A stretch of DNA of 7,452 bases from Flavobacteriaceae bacterium (GCA_023301205.1 JALZVC010000278.1:1-7452), one strand, 5' to 3'. Counted from the stretch's first letter, positions 1 to 6,823 are shown. Notes: generated by a model from the letters alone, not told the origin. Program-made: numbers and translations.

Positions 1-1223
1 TTATTGTTGGAATCTTGAACATTTTCGCGCAAGCGGAAGAAGTAGGCGCTCCAGAATACCTTCGAACCATTCAATTTAATGGCCAACAAACACTTAACAA
101 ACTCCCTATCATAAAACTAGGAGAACCATTAAGCCTAAGCTTTGATGCCTTAAATGGAAATGAAGATGATTTTTATTATAAGATTACACATCATAATTAT
201 GACTGGACTGAGAGCGATCTCTCTAAAGGGGAATATCTTTCTGGTTTTGACGATGTGCGAATAGAAAGTTTTATAAATTCATTAAACACTCTAGAAATAT
301 TCACGAACTATAATTTATCAATTCCTAACCGTGAAACACGCAGGATAAATAAAAGTGGAAACTATTTAATCTCAATTTATGATGATTACGGTGACCTTAT
401 GTTCTCTCGTAAATTTATGGTAGTTGAACCTATCGCTAGCGTAGGTGTATCGATTAGACGTTCACGAGACCTTAAATATGTAGAAGGTAGTCAAGTTGTA
501 AATTTCACAGTGAATAGCCCTTCGTTGCTTCTTATTAATCCTAAACAAAATTTGCATACAGTGATTATTAAAAACAATAATTTAAATAACACAATAAGAG
601 GTTTAAAACCTCAATTTTCATTAGGCAGCGAATTCATTTACAAGTATGACGCAGAGGCTTCTTTTGGAGGAGGTAATGAATTCTTAGCTTTTGACAGTAA
701 GGAAGTAAGGTCTGCGGTTAACGGAATACGCCGTGTAGAATTAAATGATATTTTTGAACACTTTCTATATACAAATATTGATCGCTATGATCGCGAGTAC
801 ACCTACAATCCAGACGTTAATGGATCTTTTGTAGTGAGTAATATAGACGCAGACAACTCTGCAACAGAGGCAGAATATGTAAGGACGTATTTTAGCCTAG
901 ATCACTATGGAGACATAGGAGACAGCGAAATTCATATTTACGGCGGCTTTAATAACTGGGCTGTCGATGATTCTACCCTTATGAAATATGATGAAGGAAG
1001 TGGTAAATACAAAAATACCCGTTTGTTTAAACAAGGGTTCTATAATTACAAATATGTACTTGTAGATCCGGACGGATATATCGATGGAGGAGCTGTTTCT
1101 GGAGATTTCTGGCAAACCGAAAACGAATATGCTGTGGTCGTTTATTACAGAGAACAAGGAGGTCGTTTTGACAGAATTATTGGCGTAGGCTACGGAAACT
1201 CTGAAGTAATAACCAATAATTAA
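1..1223 (+). CDS. Type IX secretion system plug-family protein (DUF5103), 5'-truncated by window edge
   Basis: The reading frame is open from base 3 to TAA at 1221-1223, giving 406 visible residues. The TTG at 15 is not the likely start, because the frame continues upstream and the first residues (IVGILNIFAQA, then EEVGAPEYLR) look like the end of a Sec signal peptide cleaved after AQA. The real start is just left of the window. The body is beta-rich with no internal membrane segment. Features typical of DUF5103 are the early HHNYDW and GFDDVRIESF stretches, and a C-terminal Ig or early-set-like module with YGGFNNW (FNNW at bases 948-959), as seen in CBM48-like folds. Family knowledge: this protein plugs the periplasmic side of the SprA translocon of the T9SS, which exports adhesins and hydrolases in Bacteroidota. 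The family assignment is from sequence memory; the plug role is inferred from it. No other T9SS gene is in the window. Confidence 0.85.
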   Translation, partial: IVGILNIFAQAEEVGAPEYLRTIQFNGQQTLNKLPIIKLGEPLSLSFDALNGNEDDFYYKITHHNYDWTESDLSKGEYLSGFDDVRIESFINSLNTLEIFTNYNLSIPNRETRRINKSGNYLISIYDDYGDLMFSRKFMVVEPIASVGVSIRRSRDLKYVEGSQVVNFTVNSPSLLLINPKQNLHTVIIKNNNLNNTIRGLKPQFSLGSEFIYKYDAEASFGGGNEFLAFDSKEVRSAVNGIRRVELNDIFEHFLYTNIDRYDREYTYNPDVNGSFVVSNIDADNSATEAEYVRTYFSLDHYGDIGDSEIHIYGGFNNWAVDDSTLMKYDEGSGKYKNTRLFKQGFYNYKYVLVDPDGYIDGGAVSGDFWQTENEYAVVVYYREQGGRFDRIIGVGYGNSEVITNN

Positions 1224-1228
1224 ACATC

Positions 1229-1612
1229 TTGAAAGAACTAAACTCGAGACAAGACGTAGATTTTCTAGTTGATGCCTTCTACAAAGAAGCCATTGTTCAT
1301 CCTAATATTTCTAAATACTTCACCACCGTAGTTGCGCAGCACTTTGACGCACACAAAAGCCTAATTTGCGACTTTTGGGATGATCTCATATTTCACGGCA
1401 ACAAGTATAAAGGTAATCCTATGCTCGTGCATTTAAAACTAAATGCTGAGAAAAACCTCACACCACTTGCTTTTGAAACATGGCTTGCATTGTGGGAGGA
1501 AACAATCAATACAAGTTTTACAGGAGCAAATGCAGCCGCAGCCATTGCTAAGGCAAAACAAATAGGCGGATTAATGCAATTTAAAATGGACAAAGAAAAT
1601 AAAAGCTACTAG
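1229..1612 (+). CDS. Group III truncated hemoglobin (TTG start)
   Basis: This 127-residue protein has the size of a 2-over-2 truncated hemoglobin and the group III key residues: Tyr18 (B10, in AFYKEA), His42 (E7, in DAHKSL), His68 (F8 proximal heme ligand, in LVHLKL) and Trp85 (G8, in FETWLALWEE). The spacing matches my recollection of Campylobacter jejuni Ctb. It should be a cytoplasmic heme protein binding O2 or NO; roles proposed for the family include nitrosative-stress tolerance and oxygen handling under microaerobic conditions, but the in vivo job is unclear. The start is TTG at 1229, since a TAA at 1217-1219 closes the frame upstream and no ATG lies between. The start is 5 bp after the stop of the plug gene, which suggests one transcript and perhaps coupled translation. 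The stop TAG (1610-1612) lies in the loop of a hairpin. Confidence 0.93.
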   Translation: MKELNSRQDVDFLVDAFYKEAIVHPNISKYFTTVVAQHFDAHKSLICDFWDDLIFHGNKYKGNPMLVHLKLNAEKNLTPLAFETWLALWEETINTSFTGANAAAAIAKAKQIGGLMQFKMDKENKSY

Positions 1613-1629
1613 TAGATTATAGCTTTTAT
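1599..1629 (+). terminator. Weak stem-loop overlapping the hemoglobin stop codon
   Basis: ATAAAAGCTA (1599-1608) pairs perfectly with TAGCTTTTAT (1620-1629) around an 11-nt loop that contains the TAG stop. The right arm includes a run of four T. Only two G:C pairs are present, so as an intrinsic terminator it is weak; it could equally be an mRNA 3'-end stabiliser. Its place at the end of the plug-hemoglobin pair, before a 90-bp gap, favours a transcript-end role. Confidence 0.35.
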
Positions 1630-1702
1630 CCATTAGCCACTTTCTCTCTTTATTTCTAACCAATAATGCCCCACTATTCTAAAAAGGTTTTATATTAGTA
1701 CT

Positions 1703-2953
1703 GTGAAAGACGAAATACCTACAGACCAAACCGCAGAAGACCAACCAAAGGAAAACGAGCAAACAGAAATTACTGTTACTGATACTATTTCAAAAAATAG
1801 CCGAAAGCACTTTAAATACAGAAGCAATGAATGCCTTAATTGCGGGCATCCACTAGACTTAAGTGATCGTTATTGTCCTTATTGTTCTCAATTGAACAGT
1901 ACTAAACAACTTTCGCTTGGTGACTTTTTTGGTGAATTTTTTAAAAGCATAGTTAGCTTTGATAGCAGACTGAGGTACACACTTAAAGATTTACTATTTA
2001 AACCAGGTACCATCACCAACAATTATGTAAAAGGACAGCGTTTAAAGTATGCCAATCCTTTTAGGTTCTTTTTATCTGTTTCTATTATTTATTTTATTGC
2101 ATCTACGTTTGTGGCCACCTTCGTAACAAACGATAAAAACGATATTAACACCCAAATAAACAAAGTACTTCCTTTCCTTACAATTACTGCTAATGAAGCT
2201 AACGACAAAGCAATCGACTCACTTATCGCCAATAATATAAAAATTGAAGAAGGCACCCTCCCTTCTACTAATGAACAATTAAATGATTCAATAATAAAAA
2301 ACAGCACATTAATTGACGATAATACGAAACCAGACACCACACGTATCTTTGATTTACATCAAAAATACGTTAAACAACAAGAATTAGATTCACTTAGCTG
2401 GAGTGATGCAAACGGAAAAAAAGTTTTGACTTATATCAACTTCTACGAAGACACAAAGATTGCTAACGCTAAATTTGCACTTGACAGCTTAGAACATAAC
2501 AATACGAGATATAATAGATGGCTATATGACAAAAACCAAGCCTTTGAAAGAGTAAAAGCAGATCCTTATAGTTTTTATAGCTATATGATTAATAAAGTGC
2601 CTTTCTTCCTGTTTTTTTTCACACCTATTTTTGCATTATTTTTCTGGCTATTCTATTACAAAAGGAACGTAAATTATATGGAGCACATAGTCTTTGTTTT
2701 CCACATCTTTAGCTTTGTCTTTTTATCTATGTTAATTTTGCTAATAGTTGACACTATTATTGGCATACAAATTCTTTATACATTACTATTTTTAATCATC
2801 GCCCCTTTCTATTTTTATAAGGCATTACGTAACTTTTATAGACAAAGTAGATTATTAACCGCATTAAAATTTGTACTTTTAAGTTTTGTATTTATCACGG
2901 GATCATTAATTATATCCACATTTTTCTTTTTACTCACGGCGGCAGCTTATTAA
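1703..2953 (+). CDS. DUF3667 family zinc-ribbon integral membrane protein (GTG start)
   Basis: A 416-residue protein of unknown function, recognised as DUF3667. Residues 1-38 are acidic and probably disordered. A zinc ribbon follows, with Cys44-x2-Cys47 and Cys58-x2-Cys61. The next part (FKSIVSFDSRLRYTLKDL, then KPGTITNNYVKGQRLKYANP) is the family signature. Hydrophobic segments lie near residues 118-141, 300-318, 328-350, 356-373 and 388-412. By the positive-inside rule the zinc ribbon is cytoplasmic and the polar Asn/Asp/Thr-rich stretch of about 158 residues (142-299) is periplasmic. The start is GTG at 1703; a TAA at 1664-1666 closes the frame upstream and no ATG is available. AAAAAGG at 1681-1687 is too far away (15 bp) to be a normal Shine-Dalgarno site. 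apaG begins one base after its stop, so the two are probably co-translated. No function can be assigned. Confidence 0.85.
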   Translation: MKDEIPTDQTAEDQPKENEQTEITVTDTISKNSRKHFKYRSNECLNCGHPLDLSDRYCPYCSQLNSTKQLSLGDFFGEFFKSIVSFDSRLRYTLKDLLFKPGTITNNYVKGQRLKYANPFRFFLSVSIIYFIASTFVATFVTNDKNDINTQINKVLPFLTITANEANDKAIDSLIANNIKIEEGTLPSTNEQLNDSIIKNSTLIDDNTKPDTTRIFDLHQKYVKQQELDSLSWSDANGKKVLTYINFYEDTKIANAKFALDSLEHNNTRYNRWLYDKNQAFERVKADPYSFYSYMINKVPFFLFFFTPIFALFFWLFYYKRNVNYMEHIVFVFHIFSFVFLSMLILLIVDTIIGIQILYTLLFLIIAPFYFYKALRNFYRQSRLLTALKFVLLSFVFITGSLIISTFFFLLTAAAY

Positions 2954-2954
2954 T

Positions 2955-3341
2955 ATGACATACGAAGTAACACAAGGCATTAAAGTTTCAGTAAAAGCTC
3001 GTTTTGAAGGCAAAGTTGTCAATCAAGGCATGACGTGCAATGCCTTTTCATATCTTGTGAAAATAGAAAACAAAAGCGAAGACACTGTACAGTTAAAAAA
3101 ACGGTATTGGGCAATAAAAGACGCGCTTAAAGAAACAGAGTATGTGTATGGAGATGGTGTGGTAGGCAAAAAACCCGTGCTAAAACCTGGAGAAACACAC
3201 ATGTATAATAGTAGTTGTATATTAGTTGGAGATTTTGGCGAGATGGGTGGTTATTATGAAATGGTAAACTTTAAAACCACAGAACTTATTCAAGTCACCA
3301 TCCCAAACTTCAAACTCGTTACACCGCAAGGTGCTAACTAA
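2955..3341 (+). CDS. apaG: ApaG protein (ApaG/FBXO3 beta-sandwich domain)
   Basis: The 128-residue length is close to the roughly 125 of E. coli ApaG, and the whole protein is one ApaG domain. The diagnostic loop is YGDGVVGKKPVLKPGE (residues 65-80), followed by NSSCIL (85-90) and GEMGGYYEMV (95-104), all hallmark ApaG segments. The N-terminus (VTQGIKVSVKARFEGK) is the usual first strands. It is a soluble cytoplasmic fibronectin-like beta-sandwich. Databases often call it a Co2+/Mg2+ efflux protein from an early Salmonella phenotype, but the biochemical role is not established; in enterobacteria it is linked to apaH and rsmA, neither of which is here. The ATG at 2955 is separated by one base from the DUF3667 stop (TAA 2951-2953), so translation is probably coupled to that gene. 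Confidence 0.94.
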   Translation: MTYEVTQGIKVSVKARFEGKVVNQGMTCNAFSYLVKIENKSEDTVQLKKRYWAIKDALKETEYVYGDGVVGKKPVLKPGETHMYNSSCILVGDFGEMGGYYEMVNFKTTELIQVTIPNFKLVTPQGAN

Positions 3342-3536
3342 ACTTAGATTCAACATTCTTTAAAGCCTTTAGATTCTTGTAAGGCATCCCGTATTTTTAA
3401 TTACACAGATTGGATCTCTTCAAGATGCATCATCAATATTAAAAGAAGAATAATAAAAGTAACCCTACATAAAATAATAGTATAATATAGCTGGCTACAA
3501 AATAATTCAATCTTAGACAAACGTTACATTTTAATT

Positions 3537-3561
3537 TTGACGCGTAAATTGAGTATATTTG
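3537..3561 (+). promoter_or_regulatory. Candidate Bacteroidota-type promoter for pruA
   Basis: TATATTTG at 3554-3561 matches the Bacteroidota -7 consensus TAnnTTTG exactly. A TTG at 3537-3539 (within TTTTG) could serve as the -33 element, but only 14 bases separate the two, shorter than the usual 17 or more, so the upstream half is doubtful. Transcription would begin a few bases past 3561, giving a leader of about 80 nt before the pruA ATG at 3648. Confidence 0.6.
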
Positions 3562-3601
3562 CACCTTAAATAATTTAAAATAAATAATATTTCCGAAGCC
3601 A

Positions 3602-3618
3602 TTTACCACTGCGGTAAA
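3602..3618 (+). promoter_or_regulatory. Small inverted repeat in the pruA leader
   Basis: TTTACC (3602-3607) and GGTAAA (3613-3618) form a perfect 6-bp inverted repeat around ACTGC, about 30 bp before the pruA start and downstream of the candidate promoter. CCAACATTGG directly follows (3619-3628) with its own short symmetry. It could be a leader hairpin or an operator half-site pair for a proline-responsive regulator; the sequence alone does not decide, and it may be chance. Confidence 0.3.
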
Positions 3619-3647
3619 CCAACATTGGAATTGATAATTATAACACT

Positions 3648-5273
3648 ATGGGAAAAGGATTTTTTAAAGTGCCAGTAGCCGTAAACGAACCAGTAAAAGA
3701 TTATGCAGTAGGCTCTCCTGAGCGTGCAGAAGTTGCCGCTACCTACAAGAAAATGTATAACGAAACTATAGAAGTGCCTTTATACATTAATGGTAAAGAC
3801 GTAAAAACTGGTGACACAGACACTATGTCTTGCCCACACGATCACAAACATATTTTAGGAACCTACCACAAAGCAGATAAAAAATTAGCTCAAAGCGCCA
3901 TCGAGACTGCACTTGCCGCTAGAGAAAAATGGGCAGCGATGCCTTGGGAACAACGCGCAGGGATATTTTTACGCGCTGCAGAGTTAATTGCTGGGCCATA
4001 CAGAGCAAGAATAAATGCAGCAACTATGTTGGGGCAATCTAAGAATATCTTTCAAGCAGAAATTGATGCTTCTTGTGAACTCATAGACTTTTTACGTTTT
4101 AACGTAGAATTTATGACAGAAATCTTTAACGAGCAGCCACAGTCTACTTCTGGAGCTTGGAATCGTCTTGAATACAGACCTCTTGAAGGATTTGTATATG
4201 CAATTACTCCTTTTAATTTTACAGCAATTGCAGCAAACTTGCCAGCAAGTGCAGCATTAATGGGTAACGTAGTAGTATGGAAGCCTAGTGATAGCCAAGT
4301 ATATTCTGCAAAAGTTATTCTTGATATCTTTAAAGAAGCAGGTGTACCGGACGGAGTTATTAATATGGTGATGGGAGATCCTGTTATGATTACAGATACA
4401 GTACTTGCAAGTAAAGACTTTAGCGGAATTCACTTTACAGGTTCTACTCACGTTTTTAAAGACATCTGGCAAAAAATAGGAACCAACATTCACAACTATA
4501 AAACGTACCCACGTATTGTAGGTGAAACAGGTGGAAAAGATTTTGTTGTGGCTCACAAATCTGCAAACCCAGCACAGGTAGCTACAGCTATCGTAAGAGG
4601 TGGTTTTGAATTTCAAGGTCAAAAATGTAGTGCAGCGAGTCGTATCTATGTTTCTGAAAGTATCTGGGCAGATGTAAAAACACAACTTATTAAAGATGTA
4701 AATTCATTTAAAATAGGGTCGCCAGAAGATATGAGCAATTTTATTACTGCTGTTATCCACGAAGGCTCTTTTGATAAGCTAGCTAGTTTTATTGATGCTG
4801 CTAAAGCAGATAAAAATCTTGATGTTATAGTAGGTGGTGGTCACGACAAGAGTAAAGGGTATTTTATTGAGCCTACCGTTATTGTAACAAAAGACCCTAA
4901 TTACACAACGATGTGCACAGAGCTTTTTGGTCCTGTTGTAACTGTTTATGTTTTTGAAGACAAAAAATGGGCAGAGACATTAGCATTAGTAGACAACACG
5001 AGTGAGTATGCTTTAACAGGAGCTGTATTTAGTGAAGACAGATATGCATTAGAAGAAGCAATTACAAGCTTACAGAATGCCGCTGGTAACTTCTATGTTA
5101 ATGATAAGCCTAGTGGTGCCGTTGTAGGGCAACAACCTTTTGGTGGTGCTCGCGCAAGTGGAACAAACGATAAGGCAGGTAGTAAATTAAATCTTTACAG
5201 ATGGATCTCACCTAGAATGATCAAGGAAACTTTTGTAACTCCTACAGATTATAGATATCCTTTTTTAGGGTAG
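3648..5273 (+). CDS. pruA: L-glutamate gamma-semialdehyde dehydrogenase (1-pyrroline-5-carboxylate dehydrogenase)
   Basis: This enzyme oxidises L-glutamate gamma-semialdehyde, the open form of 1-pyrroline-5-carboxylate, to L-glutamate with NAD+, the second step of proline breakdown. The 541-residue length fits the monofunctional ALDH4 type (close to human ALDH4A1) rather than bifunctional PutA; there is no proline dehydrogenase domain. The aldehyde dehydrogenase residues are all present: Asn190 in TPFNF (oxyanion), the FTGS nucleotide-loop motif (263-266), the general base Glu293 in GETGGKDF and the nucleophile Cys327 in FQGQKCSAASR. The 34-residue Glu-Cys and 137-residue Asn-Cys spacings agree with ALDH4A1 as I recall it. 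GQQPFGGARASGTNDKAG (494-511) is the usual C-terminal substrate-anchor region. ATG at 3648 has an AT-rich upstream without a clear Shine-Dalgarno, normal for this phylum. It appears to be a single-gene unit with its own promoter and a strong terminator; proline dehydrogenase must be encoded elsewhere. Confidence 0.97.
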   Translation: MGKGFFKVPVAVNEPVKDYAVGSPERAEVAATYKKMYNETIEVPLYINGKDVKTGDTDTMSCPHDHKHILGTYHKADKKLAQSAIETALAAREKWAAMPWEQRAGIFLRAAELIAGPYRARINAATMLGQSKNIFQAEIDASCELIDFLRFNVEFMTEIFNEQPQSTSGAWNRLEYRPLEGFVYAITPFNFTAIAANLPASAALMGNVVVWKPSDSQVYSAKVILDIFKEAGVPDGVINMVMGDPVMITDTVLASKDFSGIHFTGSTHVFKDIWQKIGTNIHNYKTYPRIVGETGGKDFVVAHKSANPAQVATAIVRGGFEFQGQKCSAASRIYVSESIWADVKTQLIKDVNSFKIGSPEDMSNFITAVIHEGSFDKLASFIDAAKADKNLDVIVGGGHDKSKGYFIEPTVIVTKDPNYTTMCTELFGPVVTVYVFEDKKWAETLALVDNTSEYALTGAVFSEDRYALEEAITSLQNAAGNFYVNDKPSGAVVGQQPFGGARASGTNDKAGSKLNLYRWISPRMIKETFVTPTDYRYPFLG

Positions 5274-5298
5274 GGTTATCATTAGATTTTAAATAAAC

Positions 5299-5334
5299 AA
5301 AAGCGCCTATATCATTTTGATATAGACGCTTTTT
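5299..5334. terminator. Bidirectional intrinsic terminator between convergent pruA and mpl
   Basis: AAAAGCG (5299-5305) pairs with CGCTTTT (5327-5333), and CTATATCA (5307-5314) pairs with TGATATAG (5318-5325), with one C/A mismatch between the two blocks and a TTT loop. The 15 pairs end in a T run (5330-5334) on the plus strand and an A run at the left that reads as T on the minus strand. It sits 25 bp after the pruA stop and about 40 bp after the mpl stop on the other strand, so it can end both transcripts. Confidence 0.9.
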
Positions 5335-5376
5335 CTATGTTAATTAGGTTTGCAGGTCAAGAATTAAAATTACACT

Positions 5377-6732
5377 TTAAGCAATAATATCTTTCACGGC
5401 ATCAAAATCTAGCCCTCCATAATTACCACTACTCATTAAAAGCAGTGACGAATTTTTAAAGTCTTGCGTATGTAAAAACGTTTTAAAATCTGCCGGATTT
5501 GTAAACACCGTTAAGTCTTTACGATCAAAAGCTTCTTCTATTTGTTCTTGTTTAATATCCTTTAAGCCTTTTATTTTCACTGCATGAGGCGAGTAAAAAA
5601 CGACTGCCGTGTCTGCAGCATCCAGCGCTCCTTTGTATTGACTAATAAACGCTGGATTAAGGCTACTGTAGGTATGAAGTTCTAAACAAGCGACTAATTT
5701 TCGGTTTGGAAATTGATTTTTAACAGCTTGCGTGGTCGCACTCACTTTACTTGGCGAGTGTGCAAAGTCTTTAAATGCAACACTAGTTGACGTTTCGGCT
5801 ATTTTCTCTAAGCGTTTACTTGCGCCGGTAAACGTAGCAATCGCCTCATAAAAATCATCTGCATCTACGCCCATTAATTGGCAAATCCATCGAGCACCTT
5901 CCAGGTTGTTTAGGTTGTGTTTCCCAAAAACTTCTATTGGCATTTCGCCGTCTGGAGTATCTAATAATGTGGTGCCGTCCTCAACCGTATAGTGCGGCGT
6001 TTGATAAGGGTATTTTTTAATTTGATTTTCAGATGCTTCTACAACTCTTTTTACCTCAGGATCTTCCTCATTATATATGATAGCGCCACCTGTTGTAATT
6101 TCAGAAAGAAAAATAGAGAATTGCTCCACATAGTTCTCAAAAGTAGGAAACACGTTAATATGATCCCAAGCGATACCACTTAATAAAGCAATATTGGGTT
6201 TGTATAAATGAAATTTAGGTCGGCGGTCAATTGGTGAAGACAAATACTCATCCCCTTCGAGCACCATAAAATCTGCATCGTCTGTTAATCGCACCATGGT
6301 ATCAAACCCTTCCAGTTGCGCACCTACCATATAATCTACTTCTCTGTCGTGGTAATGCATCACATGCAAAATCATCGAGGTAATGGTTGTTTTACCGTGA
6401 GAGCCACCAATAACAACACGCGTTTTATTTTTTGACTGTTCGTATAAAAACTCAGGATAACTGTAAATAGTGGTGCCTAGTTCTTTTGCTTTTAACAATT
6501 CTGGGTTGTCAGCCTTGGCGTGCATCCCTAAAATAACAGCGTCAATGTCTTTAGAGATTTTCTCTGGAAACCAACCAAATGCTTCAGGCAATAAACCCTT
6601 AGCTTCTAACCGTGCTTTTGATGGATTAAATATCTCATCATCACTACCCGTAACAGTTTCTCCTTTGTTATGTAAGGCAAGTGCTAGGTTGTGCATGGCG
6701 CTACCGCCTATGGCTATAAAGTGTATTTTCAT
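5377..6732 (-). CDS. mpl: Mpl-type Mur ligase: UDP-N-acetylmuramate:L-Ala-gamma-D-Glu-meso-DAP ligase (peptidoglycan recycling)
   Basis: A 451-residue, three-domain Mur ligase close in length to E. coli Mpl (about 457). Residues 1-100 form the UDP-sugar-binding domain (IHFIAIGGSAMHNLA, then VTGSDDE). The ATPase domain has the P-loop GGSHGKTT (109-116), EGDEYLSS (159-166, equivalent to EADEY in E. coli), WDHINVF (189-195) and KHNLNN (271-276). The C-terminal domain has ASKRLEK (304-310), DFAHSPSKV (322-330) and MSSGNYGG (433-440), which match Mpl better than MurC. Family knowledge: Mpl joins recovered tripeptide to UDP-MurNAc in the cytoplasm using ATP, bypassing MurC, MurD and MurE. The C-terminal stretch LELHTYSSLN (350-359) differs from LEPRSNTMKM of E. 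coli Mpl, so exact peptide preference is inferred. Start ATG at 6732-6730, stop TAA at 5379-5377. A canonical murC is not in the window. Confidence 0.9.
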   Translation of the reverse strand: MKIHFIAIGGSAMHNLALALHNKGETVTGSDDEIFNPSKARLEAKGLLPEAFGWFPEKISKDIDAVILGMHAKADNPELLKAKELGTTIYSYPEFLYEQSKNKTRVVIGGSHGKTTITSMILHVMHYHDREVDYMVGAQLEGFDTMVRLTDDADFMVLEGDEYLSSPIDRRPKFHLYKPNIALLSGIAWDHINVFPTFENYVEQFSIFLSEITTGGAIIYNEEDPEVKRVVEASENQIKKYPYQTPHYTVEDGTTLLDTPDGEMPIEVFGKHNLNNLEGARWICQLMGVDADDFYEAIATFTGASKRLEKIAETSTSVAFKDFAHSPSKVSATTQAVKNQFPNRKLVACLELHTYSSLNPAFISQYKGALDAADTAVVFYSPHAVKIKGLKDIKQEQIEEAFDRKDLTVFTNPADFKTFLHTQDFKNSSLLLMSSGNYGGLDFDAVKDIIA

Positions 6733-6738
6733 CGGGTG

Positions 6739-6779
6739 ATTTCTATTAGTGAATGTGCAATGTCAAAGTTAATAGAAAT
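6739..6779. repeat. 10-bp perfect inverted repeat around the presumed mpl transcription start
   Basis: ATTTCTATTA (6739-6748) and TAATAGAAAT (6770-6779) are exact reverse complements, 21 bases apart. The right copy overlaps the -7 element by two bases, and the left copy ends six bases before the mpl start codon. The arms are 9/10 A/T, so chance or a weak mRNA hairpin cannot be excluded; an operator for a dimeric regulator is the more interesting reading. Confidence 0.45.
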
Positions 6780-6798
6780 TATAGTGCTATGACTCAAA
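6764..6798 (-). promoter_or_regulatory. Candidate promoter for mpl
   Basis: Read on the minus strand, TAACTTTG (6771 down to 6764) fits the Bacteroidota -7 consensus TAnnTTTG exactly, and TTTG (6798-6795) could be the -33 element with a 23-base spacer, at the long end of the accepted range. The start of transcription would fall near 6757, leaving a leader of about 25 nt before the mpl ATG. This suggests mpl can be transcribed apart from the TPR gene upstream of it. Confidence 0.45.
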
Positions 6799-6823
6799 CA
6801 GAAGAAGTTCTAGTAAATTTATC

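Larger units (their letters stand above)
3342..3647. other. 306-bp intergenic region between apaG and pruA
   Basis: No credible gene in either strand; the longest open stretches are a few dozen codons without a start. Just after apaG, GCCTT (3365-3369) and AAGGC (3381-3385) could pair over an 11-nt loop, with TTTTT at 3393-3397 eight bases beyond; this is at best a poor terminator. The middle (about 3400-3530) is very AT-rich with no recognised element. The right end holds the candidate pruA promoter and the leader hairpin, listed separately. Confidence 0.7.

Noticed and set aside
897..1157. Minus-strand open frame inside the plug gene
   Set aside because: It is antisense to a well-supported coding region, has no recognisable domain and no start context; a shadow frame.
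1691..1698. TATATTAG as a -7 element for the DUF3667 gene
   Set aside because: It differs from TAnnTTTG at one position, has no TTG at a suitable distance, and lies only 4 bp before the GTG, which would need a leaderless transcript.
3365..3397. Terminator after apaG
   Set aside because: The stem has only five pairs over an 11-nt loop and the T run is eight bases away, so it falls short of an intrinsic terminator.
3372..3452. Roughly 26-codon plus-strand reading frame ending in SLQDASSILKEE
   Set aside because: It looks protein-like at the end but has no start codon and opens right after a TAG; too short to call a gene or a pseudogene without a database match.
4257..4685. 142-codon minus-strand open frame inside pruA
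   Set aside because: Rich in Cys, Tyr and His as expected from the reverse complement of a conserved gene; pruA with all catalytic residues occupies the other strand.
6470..6739. Plus-strand open frame inside the 5' part of mpl
   Set aside because: Antisense to the P-loop-containing N-terminal half of Mpl; no domain, no independent promoter.
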